Part shown: piece by piece, positions 1 through 13,220 of the stretch
How positions within the stretch are numbered: the stretch's first letter is position 1
How the letters are laid out: every line of letters starts with the position of its first letter
Origin: Lethocerus indicus
Lineage: Eukaryota; Arthropoda; Insecta; Hemiptera; Belostomatidae
Assembly: GCA_019843655.1 (NCBI GenBank)
Contig: JACDQD010000011.1
Coordinates: 15,604,604 to 15,668,603 of the forward strand
Direction of reading: 5' to 3'
DNA: 64,000 nt
The notes under the pieces: model-generated
Seen by the model: only the letters and a program-made list of their open reading frames with translations
Databases searched by the model: none
Told to the model about the DNA's origin: nothing
Translations under genes and position numbers: made by a program

Positions 1-3000
1 GTACTTTTCAAAGTTTCAATTTTTATCCCTCCCCAATTTCAATTGCTAATTTTTTAACTCGTTCATATTTTCAACCAGACTGCCGACATTCGCACCACAT
101 TCGTTTAACGTCTGTCGCCACTTTTCATGCGCAGTTGTCCTTAAATGAAGGTAAATTTTACGGAAAACTAAGAAAGGGAGTATAAAATACAATTGGTAAA
201 ATAAAATAGTTAATCCCTAACAAAAATTATATCGAATAAAATATAGGATATTCCGCGCAGTTCCGCACTGTTTTATATGTAATGAATAACTATCTCAAAT
301 TTCCAAAACTGGTCATTAGTGGCGTAAATCATTCTGGCTCGGATCAACTTCTCCTGCCATTTTATACATAATGATATTAATTATATTACTTTTATAATCC
401 AATTATACTGATAACCGTGTCCCATTTTAATGGGTGGGAACTATTTCTGAATTTTCGTTCGGCCGGAGTCGGACGAAATTTGATTGGGCAATTTGTTTTT
501 GATAAGAAGAAAAATACTCTAATATCGATTAGATATCGTCTTGTCTATAATCTCTGATAATCATCGCCTGAACAGTTTCTATGTTTATTCTATCAATTAA
601 GCTATATTAAAGTACAGGTTTAGTCGAACAAAAATTAAATTTATTATATTAAGAAGTTAAGTAATTAAAATTCCATTCAACAGTTGTGAAAACGACTTTA
701 GTAAGGGTTCAAATTCGGCCTTACCCTCGTATTCTAATCCGGATTATGAATAGTAGGAAGAGGGAATCGTGGAAACCTATACACCGGAAGTAACCCGATG
801 CCGGGTAGGCATTTGCGGGTTGAGGCTGCTTATTGATTACGCTAGATGGGGTCCCCGGCCCCCGGTAAGTGGCAATATAACAGCCGCCGCCCCCGAGACC
901 CGGAACATCCGAAGCTCGGCCATCGGGGCGGCCGGGGCCCGGTGAATGCCCTATACACCTGCGTTCAGCCCGGTTTTATTTCTTTTTGGATCGGCAGCCC
1001 GGAGTCGTTTAATTGGCGATAATCCAACAGAAACGAATTATTAACAGCTGGCCGAAAGGCTGGGAAAAGTGTAATGTCGACCAGAACGATTGGTGTTGAA
1101 ATTATTATTATTAATCATTAATATCGACACAATTTAAGAAATTCATATAGGAATAAACGACACGTGAATTTTGGACGGGTTTAAGAAAATATGTAGTTCA
1201 TATGACTACGTAAATGTATTGTGTTGGATACGAGTGGTTGAATGCAAAATAACCGGACCATGACCGAAACACCGTATGTCTTTTCGCTTCGTTGTCCCCA
1301 GAGATATGAACGATAATTATTCCCCGAAACACGCGGTGCATTTACTGTATTTCTGATAATTGGTTCGGATAAGACTATTCGACTATTTCTCGCCCCTCGG
1401 TTACCGAATAAATTAATGTTGAAATAGTGGTTTGAAAAATATTGTCGGACAGCCGGTGGGAGGAGGGGGTGGACGTCAAAGAGGAAACCTCCCGGGGAGC
1501 GGATTTATGAAAATGAAGCTGGTCGTAGAACCCGATACTGCAAGGTGGATGAGGTGGAGGAGGAGGGAGGTTATATTCGATACTCCGGTGACTGGACACC
1601 TCGGGTCCGACTGAATTATAATAAGCTACCGTTCGGGTTTGTGAAGCGGTGGTCATGTGGGGCAGGGGGGGGGTCCTGATAGGGGCCGGCGGCCCGGAAA
1701 AATTAAGCCCCGTCTACGTGGGCGTACACCGTCCCGATCGGCCCATATGGCGACATTTTATAAAATAAAATACAACGAATCGTGAAATTTTAAATACGCG
1801 GCAATTATATTTTATCCGGTCCGCGCATATTTTGTTCGATAGTAAAAATACGCAACTCAGTACGGAAGGGAACAGGGAACATTCATTTTGCACTATATAA
1901 TGACACCGGGCGTGTATGCCAACGTGGCCTACTTTCATTCGAATAATTAATATTTAATAGATGACCTAATGATTTATAATTTTGTATAATTTTAACGCAA
2001 TTTCCTATACATTTCATTAATACATAAACTTTATTGATGGCCAAATTTAATTACTCAATGTCCTGTAATTGGGCTCTAATGAATCTCCCGTAATGTACTC
2101 CTTCTGTCAAAAGCTAAAATGGGTCTGTCGAGGAATAATATTGAAAGAATTGCCCAAGTAATAGAGCATTATAACATAGTTTAAATAATGCTATTAGGTC
2201 TGGAAGTTAGTGAGCTCTACAATGTAACGGCGTGTCTATTACGGATTTCACTTGTCCTTGCACCTACGGTTGAAGGCAAACCGGGAGCCGGGCAAGGGGA
2301 AAACGGGTTACCTACCGCTATTCCACGCAATAATCGAACAACCGTTCTTGAATAGTTTTCAGCTCATGAATAGCGCACCGGTGCATTTGTTCGCCGGAAA
2401 GGGAATTTATCATTCCGGACAACTGTACTGGGGTATAATGAAGCGAGCGAGGGGCGGTTATAGGGGAGGTAAATCCGAAGCCGAAATACAACGCGTTGAA
2501 AACGTTCCGGCGATCGAACTCGGCGTGTACAGTCGTAGGCCGAACGCGGGCGGGGTCCGAAACACTGTTGCCTAATCACGCGCGGACAAGACGTAAGAAA
2601 ACCAATCTCGATACAGATATTTCAAAAGTCGTGGCGAAAAATATAACTCAGTTCTGCGCAAAAAGAAGAAAAAGTGAAAGCGAGGAGATAATTGTACGGA
2701 ATAGTCGGATAAGAAAAAGCGAAAAACGATAGCGCATTAAATACGGGACCGGCGTTCCCAATCTGCGTGTAGATCGGAGCGGTCCCATAAAACTTGTAAG
2801 TTTTTGTGGGCCGGTCCTTGGTCGGGCAGTGGGACCGGCGGACGGCAAAAAAAGTACCATCGGCGTCCATTCTTAAGAAACACAACCGGACAACCGGTCA
2901 TTATTTCTGACTAACAGAACCGGAATGATTAATTCATTCTCCCCCCCCCCCACAGCCGCAGCCTCCCAACACGGTTTGTGCCCCTAAGTGGGAGGGGGAT

Positions 3001-6000
3001 ACTAGATCGAACGGAAGTAATTTCACGAAATACGAGGTTTTCCTCCCGTACTGGCGGAATGAGCTTTCCGAACTCCGGAATTTAAGAATTACGATGGAAT
3101 CTTTCGAAACCCAACTGAGCTTCCCCCGTCGAACAGCGTACTGAGGAATGATTAAAAAACCATTCTCTTTTCGGCAAATGGAGTACTCATTTCGAATCGG
3201 ATTATTAAACCGATTCGGACCCACGGAACGGTCCACTAGTTCTATATCGAACCCATCAATTTTGATCGAATGAAGTCATTGCTATTATCCTTTTTTAAAA
3301 TAGCCGCAACTACATTCTGTATTCCCGGCGAAATTACTCAGAAAATAATTCAGACACACTATTTAATCAACCGACAATTTACTTATACTAACGCGATATG
3401 TTATCAAAATTACAATGAAAGGTGAGAAAAAATATGTTTCTGTCGCTTACGTCTAATTATGCTTTACAGAAGGTGTTGGTAGGGAATTGAGATTTGTTTT
3501 CCTAATATAATATTATATTTTTAGTAGTAGTAGAGTAAATGAAAGAGAGTAAATGACACTCTTATAGTTATGTAGCGGGCGTTTTGAACACGATATTCGG
3601 ACGATAGGCTAGGACGGGGCAGGTGGAGAAGATTTCTGGAGGGAAAAACACGTAACAAAGGTGAAACAAAAAGGGGGCGCGGGCCAGATTCTCGGACAAC
3701 AGGTAGCCGGTGAGCGGCGGGGCCATATGGTACGACCACCGGTGGTCCCCCTCCGCCTTCTGTCCATTCCCCATTCCTCAATTTTTTCCCCCCTGTTGTT
3801 TCTCTTAAACGGGGTGAAATCGGGCTCTCCGAGCGGGCCACGGGCCTTCACTAGACCTGTTACAGGGCCGGAGCCCAGATGTCCGAATGCTCGCAACGAC
3901 GACATACGGTGTCCACGGCCGGAGGGGACCTCAAGCCCAATTTACCCGATACCTTAAGACCGATTTATGCCTCCTTCTGGTCGCTTCAAAGCTCTAACGA
4001 ACTTCCACCCTTCGCGCCCAACTCATAACTAAACATTTCGCGGTGATTTATTTCGGGAACAGTTTACTGAAATAAATAATTAAATAGTATAATCGAAAGG
4101 CCCGCGATGAAGCGAAAGCGGCAAATTATTGTAGTTCTGGATTTCAGGCTAAAGGACCGGGCGGTATTGGAAGAAATATTTTCTCAAATGTCACCCAGTG
4201 AAGAGAACGAAGTGAAAAATGTAGACTGACGGCCTTTTGCGGCCGCCTCCGATTGGGAGTTCGAACCGAATAAAATTTGACGGCGGGCACCGGGTGGGGG
4301 GGAAAAAATTCCGAGCCCATCACCGCCGCACACACATTCGCCTAAGTGAATTTTCAGGCCCGATTGATTCCATCGGCGACGGAAATTTAAACGCCGCATT
4401 TCGACGCGATCGAGGGGCGGGGGAGGTCGACCCTTCCAATCGGGAATATCGGCCAAAGGGTTACTCTTCAATTTTCAACCGGCGTTTTTAAAATAAGGCC
4501 CGTACGGTTTGAAAGTATGGAATTTAATTTGTCGATTCTCTATTATTTTTAGTATAAACCTCTGTATCTGGGATAGAAACCTTATTTGAATTCTGCAACC
4601 TTTATACTTGGTACATCCTACATGAACGATTAGCGGAAAATAATCCAATCGATATTACTGTTTGTTTCTCTATCCCAGAGTTGTTTACTGCGGCGTTAAT
4701 GAATGTTGTTTACTGTTTAACTTCGCATCGGGTGACGAATTGAATGAAAATAATTAAAAAGATAAGATACTGCACGACCTATCAGAAGTAATACGTCATA
4801 TCGTGCGTAAATATAATGCGATGTTTAATTTTAGTTTTGGAAAAAAAACGTTAAATAGAAAGATACAATGTTGTATTATCGGTACAGTAATAAATTGTAG
4901 CAGTGTGCAATGCATTAAATTGAAATAAAGCCAGGATGGGATATGGACGAAAGGATTTCAGACTTCAGTATCCCTCGCTTAGCTTGTCTCCGTTGCGAGA
5001 GGATTTGAACCGCCGCCACGCTTAAGCTTAAATGCGAAATCGTTATATCGCCGTGCCTGTGTTTAGTCATGCAATTATACAGTTTTAATGCACATCTCAA
5101 AACAGAATTTGTTTAGGCGTCGAGCCTGCATTTTGGGTGGTCGGTTTTTTCTGAATTATTTCATTCGGAAAACTGTGATTATTAGAACTGGACTAATGGA
5201 GGAATGGATTTTTGTTAAATGAAGAAAAACGTTTCCAGCCTCATATTAAATTTTTCATATTAAATGAGATTGAGATTTGATTCGACTGTTTTTTTATTTC
5301 TCCGAGCCGGCTCGAAATTGGCCCCTTCAGCGGTAAACGGTTCAAGTAGGCTTAATCACAGCCGGCCCATCACTCAACGTTGGCCCGCGTCGCAATTAAA
5401 GCTCAGGGACCCGTTCAAAACCGAATTTCGAAAAAGGACAAAAGTCGGCTCGGACTCGGTTAATCGCCGCCGAGAGGAACTCATCCTCTGGTCTCTCCAA
5501 CTGTGGATCGTTAGGCGGGCCCCGGGGGTCGTTAGCGACCGTCACTGAAACGCCCCTTTGATGATGCCCATTGTTAATACGCCGGACGCCTTTTCAGTTG
5601 CGTCAAACGCGCTCGACGGTTCCATGTGAAATTTTCGGCTCGCACTCCGCTCGGAATTCGGCCGCGTATTTTTCAACTCGGACATTCCAATTTTGTATCC
5701 AGAATAACCCCTTTTTTGAGGCTAACATTTTATTTAGTCGAATGTTGTCCACGAGGACAATTTTCCTCCAAACCTTCAACAGCCTAACTGGCAAATTTAT
5801 ACGCCGTAAAAAGTACTGGTAACTACATTAGAAGAACCGCGGTTTGTTTAAATATGCATTCATATATACTATTTAATAGTACGTAGTACTTAATATATTT
5901 TCGAAAAGGTCGTAATAGCAGATTCAAATCCTTGTCGTAATTACTCGATATTACCCGTTATTAATGACGAGAGGAAATACAAAGTGCCGATTAGAGAGAG

Positions 6001-8301
6001 TATTGAAATTAATCCCGAAACGCAAATTAAATCCGGACAGTCGTTTATTTCTTTGTCCCCTTTCTTTTTGCAGGCAAATGGACCGGCCCGTATCATCCCT
6101 TTTCCCGTGGCACAAATGTCGATAAAGTACATTGTGTTCGGGCCGGTGAAATGACAGCCGGCGTCCTCTATCATTAGTCCAATCGGGGTCCGTCTTTTAC
6201 ACAGAGGGACCGCCCTACAACCTAATAAAAAAGAAAAAAAAAACCCGACACAGAGCCAATGTCAGCTCAATTAGTCCCACTGAAAACCGCATCCATTTCC
6301 TTTTAATTAACTCATCTGTACGTACAGTGTGTAATATTTTTTTTCTCTCCGGTTTCTGCAGAACATTTATGTTGATAAAAACACGTTGAGGAATAAATTA
6401 CGATAACTTGCGATCAATGGCACGCGTATTTAACAGAAATAAAATTCGGAATTGAATATTATTTGAATGAACAGTAGATCCTACTTACTCCGTTAATCTC
6501 ATTAGAGTAACAATAAATCTTAACAGCGTGTACAGAATCCATGGAACTTTGTAATCGACTAATTACAAAAATATGCCCCGTTATGGACCCGATTGAAATG
6601 GAACTGTAATTGCGCGGTGCTCGATTATTTTCAAATCAATCCGACCCGTGTAATTCCCCGATAGGAATTTAAATGGAACATACATTTTAGGAAGTACCAC
6701 TACGGGAGGAACGCGATCGGGCGTGCTCCCATTCAGAGAACTTGAATGCCGCATACCGCCGGCGGGAGAATGCAGCGCGGGGGGCTCTGAGTGCACGGCA
6801 TTGAGGACAAGTTATACAAATTATTCTCATGAAAATGCGTACGATCATTTCCCGCTAGGGAGAGGATATCGACAACAGATTAGAAAACATTTACCGCAAC
6901 GGAATTTCCGATAATCTATTCTCGAATGGCGATATAAAGCAGATTATTCAATATTGACTCAAGTATCAAAATAAAATTAGATGTTGTGAAATGGAAATTT
7001 GAAAGCGCTTTCAGCAGTGTATTGAACTTTAAGTGACAATAAGTTGACCACCTAAAACATAACCTCTTGGACCCTCGTCCATCCCATTTTCTTCTACAGT
7101 GATTGCCATTATTTTTATTTCTTGTTGAAAGCGGAATTCTCATAGATTTATCGTGTAATAAATCATGTTCATACAAAAAAATGCTCTTAATTTTTTACTG
7201 TTCGACCCCAGTACTTTAAAAGCTGCCGAGCAATCTCCCCGTTTCCTAATTTAATTGTTGAAATCTGGAAGCTCACCGGGGCCGACGAAATATATGTATT
7301 AATAGAGATTCCGGTTGAGGGGCCGAGACGTGTCGGAAGGCGGAGGGCGTTAATTGGTATGAACGGGGGGATGGGAGAAAGCCGATTGTTATTAGAAGGA
7401 GGAATGCGGATAAAAGGCGGGGGTCCGACACCCGGGAGAGTGGACCGATAATTACCGAAAGGTAATTCTCGGCCGGAGGCGCCACTGGAGGAGCCCCCAT
7501 ACTAATGAAACTATCAATTTCTTATAGAAATTGTTACTGAAAAGAGCCCCTTTTGGACTCGATAGTGTCCACTTTCGGAGACAACGGTGTTCCGCCGGTC
7601 GGTTATTAAACCGCATTTTGATTATTCTCAAACGGTGCCTATACATTAAGCCATTGTACGAGGTTACTATTGAGTAGTGAGGAGTCTTCGAAAGTTAAAA
7701 TTCCTTACTAACACTGATAAGATTAAAATTAAAGTTATATTTTAATTTATTACAGCCAGTAAATTAAACAAGATAGTGTTGCCGAATTGAGAGGGTAATT
7801 TTGTGCTATTCAAGCCGTGTAACAAGTATTTTAAGTAACACTTCAAAACTCTCTCTTTCCCAATTTATATTCAAGGTTCAATACCCCTGAATGCTTTCCA
7901 TGTTTCAAGTTCAACTTTATTATATCCCTGTGGCGGAGAACGCTGGAATCTATATATGGGGCATTTACACGGTTGATGTATAGTCGCCTCGGCAGTTCGT
8001 TTTCGAAAGTTCAAACGTCCCCAAAGATATAAGACCTCGGAGTCGAAGCCTCTAATGGAGGGATGGGGGGGGGTGGTTCGTTCAACCCGTCGTCGCGCCG
8101 TGTAAAGTTTAATCGGCGACCGTGTACCCCGTACCGCGGAAATGCTCCATCGCGGTTCTAAACAAACAGCACTACTTAAAATCGAGAGAAAATGCGGCCG
8201 ACAAAGGTCATCCGGTTTCTGCGATTCCGACGGCGAAGATAAGTTGAAAAAAAAGGAAGAAAAATGGAAAAAGTAAAGTAAGAAAAAGGCTAAAAGAGGG
8301 A
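1..8301. other. Gene-free segment, no supported coding sequence
   Basis: No reading frame here is longer than about 110 codons, and none looks like a known protein. The short frames come from stop-poor GC-rich patches and overlap one another on both strands. The segment alternates AT-rich blocks with GC-rich blocks such as 840-960. It contains a G9 run (1665-1673), a C11 run (2941-2951) and a G9 run (8065-8073). Pyrimidine tracts followed by AG at 6046-6074 and 6332-6360 resemble 3' splice sites, but no coding exon could be confirmed behind them. A tRNA-like T-arm at about 5000-5020 (- strand) was considered and rejected. Confidence 0.7.
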
Positions 8302-8319
8302 GCTCTCTCTCTCTCTCTC
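8302..8319. repeat. (CT)n microsatellite
   Basis: About nine CT dinucleotides in a row, followed by one imperfect unit. It is an ordinary short simple-sequence repeat. Confidence 0.85.
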
Positions 8320-10416
8320 ACTCGAAAGGTCAACTGGCGGCGGAGAACCAGGCGTTTCATTTCCGACGCAATTGCCGGCGTTCCTCACCTTGGGGTGGGA
8401 ACGCGTCCCTTTTCAAACCTTTTTCTGTTTTCCGACATTGTTTTTTCCCTTTTTTATCAAAATTAAACGGCTTATTTACCAACAAGGCTCCCCCTTCGTT
8501 CACAATTGCCGAGATTCCGGTCGGGGCTCGTTTTGAATTTGCATATTTCCGATTTTAATTTTTCTTTACGGCGTAAGAGCGGAACCAATCCGTAATTGCC
8601 TTACACCTAAGTTGGCGTCGAGCTGAGGTCATGTGCCCTATATGGGTATGTGTGTCGGTCGATTACCTGCTCGTTATTATGTCATGCTACTTTCCTTCCG
8701 CGCGGACTCGTATTACACACAATAGTTCTCAGTTTCAGGCCTTTATTGTGAAATTTAACTAACTCATATGGCAGTATTGTTTGTCATTGTTACAAAACTT
8801 CATTCCGCCACAATATGTGCGTTTTCAAAAGCTCCCCTCCATTCTGTCCGTCACAAACACCTGCAGTAATGGCCATGCGATCCACTACTGTGAACCACGT
8901 AGCTTTCCTATGCGTAACATAAGAATTTGCGTCCGTTAACGTCAACAGAATGACGAGTACGGCCGGTGAAGACACTAACCGGAGACAGGTTGCCCCACTG
9001 GCAACCGAGATTCGTACGCCGCTCATCAATCTACCCGCGGAATGCTATTGAAGACGGGGAGAAGCCTAAACCGGTTTAGCACGGGTCCATATCAGATAGT
9101 GGAGGATGAAGGTCGCCTAGAATTATGCCCTAAATTCAGCGTCCAACGCAATCGTTGACTACCAACCGTTCAAATAACCTTCAATCATCATATTATTCCA
9201 TTATTATGCGCCCATAACTGAGGAAGGCATCAATAATTTTTAATAATTATAGGTTTAAATGAAATGAGTTCCCTGCAGTCCTCCGTCCCACTTTCTTCTA
9301 AAGTGATGATCTCATTTGTCTTTTTAAAATCAGGCTTTTTTTAATCGTAGGCTTTCCCCCTCGAACGTACGATTTTATTTTACAATTTGTGATCTAATAA
9401 AATACGTTTTCCGCCCGTTTAGTCCAACGTTCTGACAGAAAATGCTGTCCATTGTTGAAAACCACAACAAAGTTCGTCCCTATGACTACCGTTCGCCCAC
9501 CTGTGACCGGTGTTAGCGAAACAACGTACGCCACTGGTGAACCAAGATAACGCGTAATATCAGTTCCTTTCATTCTCTGAGAGTCAGATACTGAGGCATG
9601 CGGTATTCTGCGGTACTGCTATTTCTTAAAATAATAACGCCGGGCAGGCTCAAGGGATATTCAGCAGAGAGCGTGTGGGCGTTTTAGAATACTTGGTTGG
9701 TATTAGGCCACCGTTCTGCACGTCGGGCATTGAAAAAAAAATGTTGAAAGGACTTTATTCCGCGGCTGCCGGGGTTGTTATGTTCTTAAATTTTGTATTT
9801 AGAACGTGGAGTGAGGCGGGCTCGATAATGATCGCAATTACCTGCCGCGGCGGCCTCTATTATCCGGGATGGCCTCGTGGCGACAGCGCCCTAACGACGC
9901 TCGATAAAACGGGACAAAAGAAATAAACCTCACTCTCTTGGAAATTATTCGGAGCGCGCTTTTTTTCATGTGTTTTTGTTTTATACGGTAGGCCCCATTT
10001 GAGACGTCCCTTGCGCGCGACAGCGGGGTCGAAATAACTCGGCCGGAAACTGTAGAGATAGGCGAAAACAGAAGTTTTTGTAATTTCGAAACTTCGGTAC
10101 GGGACGTAGAGGAAATCAGAATGTCGATACGGAGACAACGGTGAAATTTAATCCATTTCATCGGGTGGACAACAGTTTAACTGAAACTGGGCGCATAACA
10201 GATAAAACTTATTGCACCCCAAAATACGTCATGGAAAAAACAGGAATCATTACGTTGTTTAAACACATCGACTGCATTCACTTCCTCTATAATACTGAAA
10301 AAAAAATTCATCATGAAATGCAATCAGAAATGTCTTTTATGCATCAAATCCCAGAACAATTTGTCGTCAATAGGACATATTCCACTACATATGCCATTAT
10401 ACTATATGTATTGCAC

Positions 10417-10431
10417 GTTAGGTTAGGTTAG
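10417..10431 (+). repeat. Interstitial TTAGG telomere-type motif
   Basis: The motif GTTAGGTTAGGTTAG is two full TTAGG units plus a partial one. TTAGG is the telomere repeat of most insects and many other arthropods. Short interstitial copies are common and do not imply a telomere here. It is weak support for an arthropod source. Confidence 0.6.
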
Positions 10432-10960
10432 TTTATCCAAAGTAAGTCGACTTGTCTCTAGGAAAGGAATGTTATCCTGACCTCCTTCGATCGTGTCGAA
10501 TGCCTAATGAAATAGGCGCAAAAAGTGTTGCCGTTATTGGTTTCGGTTGCCAACACTGTCGGTATCGAAATAATAATCGTAACTGGGAGGAAAAATAACG
10601 AGGTATAACTTTTCCTTTATTATTAGAGAACGCGCCAAAATTTCATTTCGATAGTTCAACGATACTTCATTTCTTGTTTCTGATTATGCGAGAGGATCTA
10701 ATCCCTTCTGCTCTATAGGACTGAATTGCAATTTTCATAGAACGGTTGGGTGGAATATTGAAATTATTACTACGGAACTATTCCCAGTTTCATTCTGTAC
10801 AGGCGTCAATTACAAAATTGCTATTTAAAATGAAGCGTTCTCATTTCTATAGGAATGTCATAAGATAACCCGAGGGTTCTGTTCAGCGGGCTGGACGATC
10901 GTGCTCTGAAATGCTGGTGCAAAGAGAAACTAGTTTTGCGAGAGCGAGTGAACGACCCAA

Positions 10961-10998
10961 CGTCGTCGTCGTTCCGTCGTCGTCGTCGTCGTCGTCGT
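10961..10998. repeat. (CGT)n / (ACG)n microsatellite
   Basis: About a dozen CGT trinucleotides, interrupted once by TTC near 10972-10975. The reverse strand of the surrounding frame reads it as a poly-threonine stretch, but that frame has no other protein-like feature, so I treat it as a simple repeat. Confidence 0.85.
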
Positions 10999-12797
10999 AG
11001 TCGGGCCCGGGTGTGTATAAAAAACCCGAAATAACTGCCACTTCCAACCGGCCCCCGAGGTACAGTTAATAACCGATTTCAACGCTTTTTGCTTCCCCCG
11101 CCCGGCCGGCGTCGACGTCCGATTAACAGTATATCTGTTGAAAAAGGTTTCTCCGGCTCGGGCACGTCCCAACGAGGTTTTCACCCAAAGCGCGCTATTA
11201 CAGTCGTTTATTTCCTGCCTACGGCTGTTCAGTCTTGCTGTAAACACTAAATTCGGGCTTGGCGCAACAATATGCCGGACCAAATCTGCAGACAATTTCG
11301 CGGGATTTCTTACCGCGGGAACCGGCCAAAAAAATCAGCCAACAACGAAAAACTAATAATACCTTAATCTTAATTCCAAGAATCGACAGAACGTTTCACA
11401 GGACAGGAACAATGTTATCGGATGGCGAGCTCGGGATCAGACAAGAGAGTCGACAGTGAAAATCACAAGAAAGCGCTATTAATTATACCAGACGATAACA
11501 AATTCAGAGACATTTTCTTGATATATTGTACAGATTTAACAGATCTAGATACTCGATAATATCCCGAAAATGTAAGCTTCCAATTGAAAAATTTATTAAT
11601 GGCCAACAGCGTTGGAAATTGTATTGAAGTACGCACGTATAACGTTGAAAACCTTACATCCCAAAATACTGAAAGTACAACGAAGAAATATAGTGACATT
11701 AAAAAAAACCGTAGTTCATTTACTCCAAGCAAATATATTGATATTCTAAGGAATCGTATTTGCAATTTCGATGCGACACTAGAGTATAGAATGACCGAAG
11801 CCCTCTCAAGAACAGGGGTTATAAAATGAGACCGAGAAACGCGGTGTCGATAATTGTTGCAATAAAGTGCGAGATGAAGCCACCGGAGGACGCAAAAAAT
11901 ACCGGGAATTGAGTTCCTTTTTCTTTCTTTTTTTAAAGAATCGTGACGAAACGGTGAGTTAATTAAACTCGGTTAATTAAACCGATTGCGGTTTGAATTA
12001 ATGCCGGGTGAAAAAGACAAAAAATATATATTGCCCCGCGAAATGACAGTCTCTGAAATCGTGACCACGGGTGGAATACCGGCAGTTGGGGCCGCGCTAA
12101 ATGCCACGTGAACCTTTTTCATGGCATACTTGATGCTCGGAAAGGTTACACCGGCGGCAATAAAAACTGGCGCATATCTATCGCCATTATTCCAATTAAC
12201 TTGGATAAACAAAAATTTTCAGAACGTTATCATTTTTTCACAGCGGACAATATTATGTTCGGACGATGAACTCATTACTCGGTGATAAACACAATATGTG
12301 AACTTATTACTGGACATTTGTTCATTTTATTAACTCCTGTTATTTTCCTAAGAATGGCACAACTATTAATGATTCAATCAATATAATGTTCAAGATATAA
12401 AATTCAAGACCATATTTCATTAAGCAATCTAAACCGGTATCGACCTTTTCATTATCGAATGGCTTTAAAATTATTATTAATTCCAAATATTTTGTCATAG
12501 TACTTGAATCGTCATTTTTATGTAAAAACGAACCTTAATTATAGACAGGAGAAGCGACCGTTTTATCTCCCGCGCCGTGAAAATAAGCGGTACACTGTCG
12601 AGGTACATATGTAAATTACAGGGTACCAATGAAAAGTAACTTCCTCCGGAGATAATGTTTCCCTACGATTGGTTTCGAAGATAATGAACTCCATTTTTTT
12701 GTTTAATATAATTGTTCGTATGAGATGTGTCGGTAATATTTCAAACGGGCGGAAAATTCATACGGGTATTGTTAAAAGAGCATATAACAACGAGCAG

Positions 12798-12807
12798 GGT
12801 TTCTCTT
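12798..12807 (+). repeat. Left target-site duplication of retroelement copy 1
   Basis: The 10-mer GGTTTCTCTT is repeated exactly at 13211-13220, immediately after the A-rich tail of the element. Homology to copy 2 starts directly after this 10-mer, at CAACATCG. A direct repeat exactly flanking an element is the expected mark of target-primed insertion by a non-LTR retrotransposon. Confidence 0.85.
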
Positions 12808-13074
12808 CAACATCGTTTCCATCAAGAGATTCCAGTCAAAAGTCCTTCGTACCATCCTTAATGCTCCCCGGTATGTTTCTAACCGCACAGTCCACCATGA
12901 CCTCAACATACCGATAGTCGACGAAGTCGCAAAATCCCGGTTCATGAAGTTCCACTCCCGCCTTTCTCCTCATCCTAATCCACTCGTTAAGTCCCTTTCC
13001 TCTCTTACCCATCCATTATCCCCCCCCCGCGTCGGCTTAAACGCCGCTGGCCTAGCGATCTTCTTAGCCCTTAG
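12808..13074 (+). pseudogene. Remnant of Jockey-type ORF2, C-terminal end of reverse transcriptase protein
   Basis: This encodes the region just after the reverse-transcriptase domain of Jockey-type elements. In one frame it reads RFQSKVLRTILNAPRYVSN, then a His-His-Asp-Leu-Asn-Ile-Pro segment, then a Lys-Ser-Arg-Phe-Met-Lys-Phe-His segment. This matches the known terminal signature of the family (RFQSK..R.I.NAP.YV.N, then DL.IP). The frame is lost at the C9 run at 13020-13028. In the neighbouring frame the typical basic end reappears as RRLKRRWPSDLLSP, with a stop at 13072-13074. The shift is therefore most simply a one-base length change in the homopolymer. The catalytic part is absent because of the 5' truncation, so the fragment cannot make a working enzyme. 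Copy 2 and copy 3 carry the equivalent region. Confidence 0.87.
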
Positions 13075-13210
13075 ACCATAATTGTTCTTGTGTCAAAAGT
13101 GCCATAATTGTGTGGTTTCTTTTATCACGATATGCGTGTGATACATACAGCATTTGTATTTAAAACATTCAATGTCGATTGTACAAAATAAAAAATGGTT
13201 AAAAAAAAAT
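12808..13210 (+). mobile_element. 5'-truncated Jockey-like non-LTR retrotransposon (copy 1)
   Basis: This is a 403-bp insertion containing only the 3' end of the element: the last part of ORF2 (12808-13074), a 3' UTR of about 136 bp (13075-13210), and an A-rich tail at about 13188-13209. It is bounded by a perfect 10-bp duplication (12798-12807 and 13211-13220), which fixes both edges. The 3' terminus (GATTGTACAAAATAAAAAA, then A-rich) closely matches the terminus of copy 2 on the other strand at 24.5 kb, so both belong to one family. Severe 5' truncation is usual for this class. The intact duplication suggests a fairly recent insertion, although the coding part is already broken. Confidence 0.88.
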
Positions 13211-13220
13211 GGTTTCTCTT
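13211..13220 (+). repeat. Right target-site duplication of retroelement copy 1
   Basis: GGTTTCTCTT, identical to 12798-12807 and directly following the A-rich tail. See the left copy. Confidence 0.85.

Larger units (their letters stand above)
8320..12797. other. Gene-free segment upstream of retroelement copy 1
   Basis: No supported gene. Short frames near 8790-9029 (-), 10141-10431 (+) and 11463-11829 (both strands) have no recognisable domain. A degenerate frame on the + strand at about 9030-9155 contains a Gly-Pro-Tyr motif that superficially resembles the C-terminal module of Ty3/gypsy integrases, but a stop follows and no integrase core lies upstream. The segment also holds the CGT microsatellite and the TTAGG motif listed separately. 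The 5' target-site duplication of retroelement copy 1 occupies 12798-12807. Confidence 0.65.

Noticed and set aside
4985..5080. Minus-strand GGCGGTTCAAATCCTCTCGC, like a tRNA T-arm or SINE B box
   Set aside because: The T stem has a mismatch and no matching acceptor, D or anticodon arms could be built upstream. Similar GATTCAAATCC strings at about 5914 and GGTTCAAATTC near 706 also lack tRNA structure.
9030..9155. Short + strand frame with Gly-Pro-Tyr-Gln-Ile, resembling the GPY/F module of Ty3/gypsy integrase
   Set aside because: Only about 40 codons before a stop, with no zinc-binding or catalytic integrase residues upstream and no LTR seen nearby. The motif is too short to rule out chance.
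10417..10431. TTAGG units as evidence for a telomere or telomere fusion
   Set aside because: Fewer than three units. Such short interstitial strings are common in arthropod genomes.
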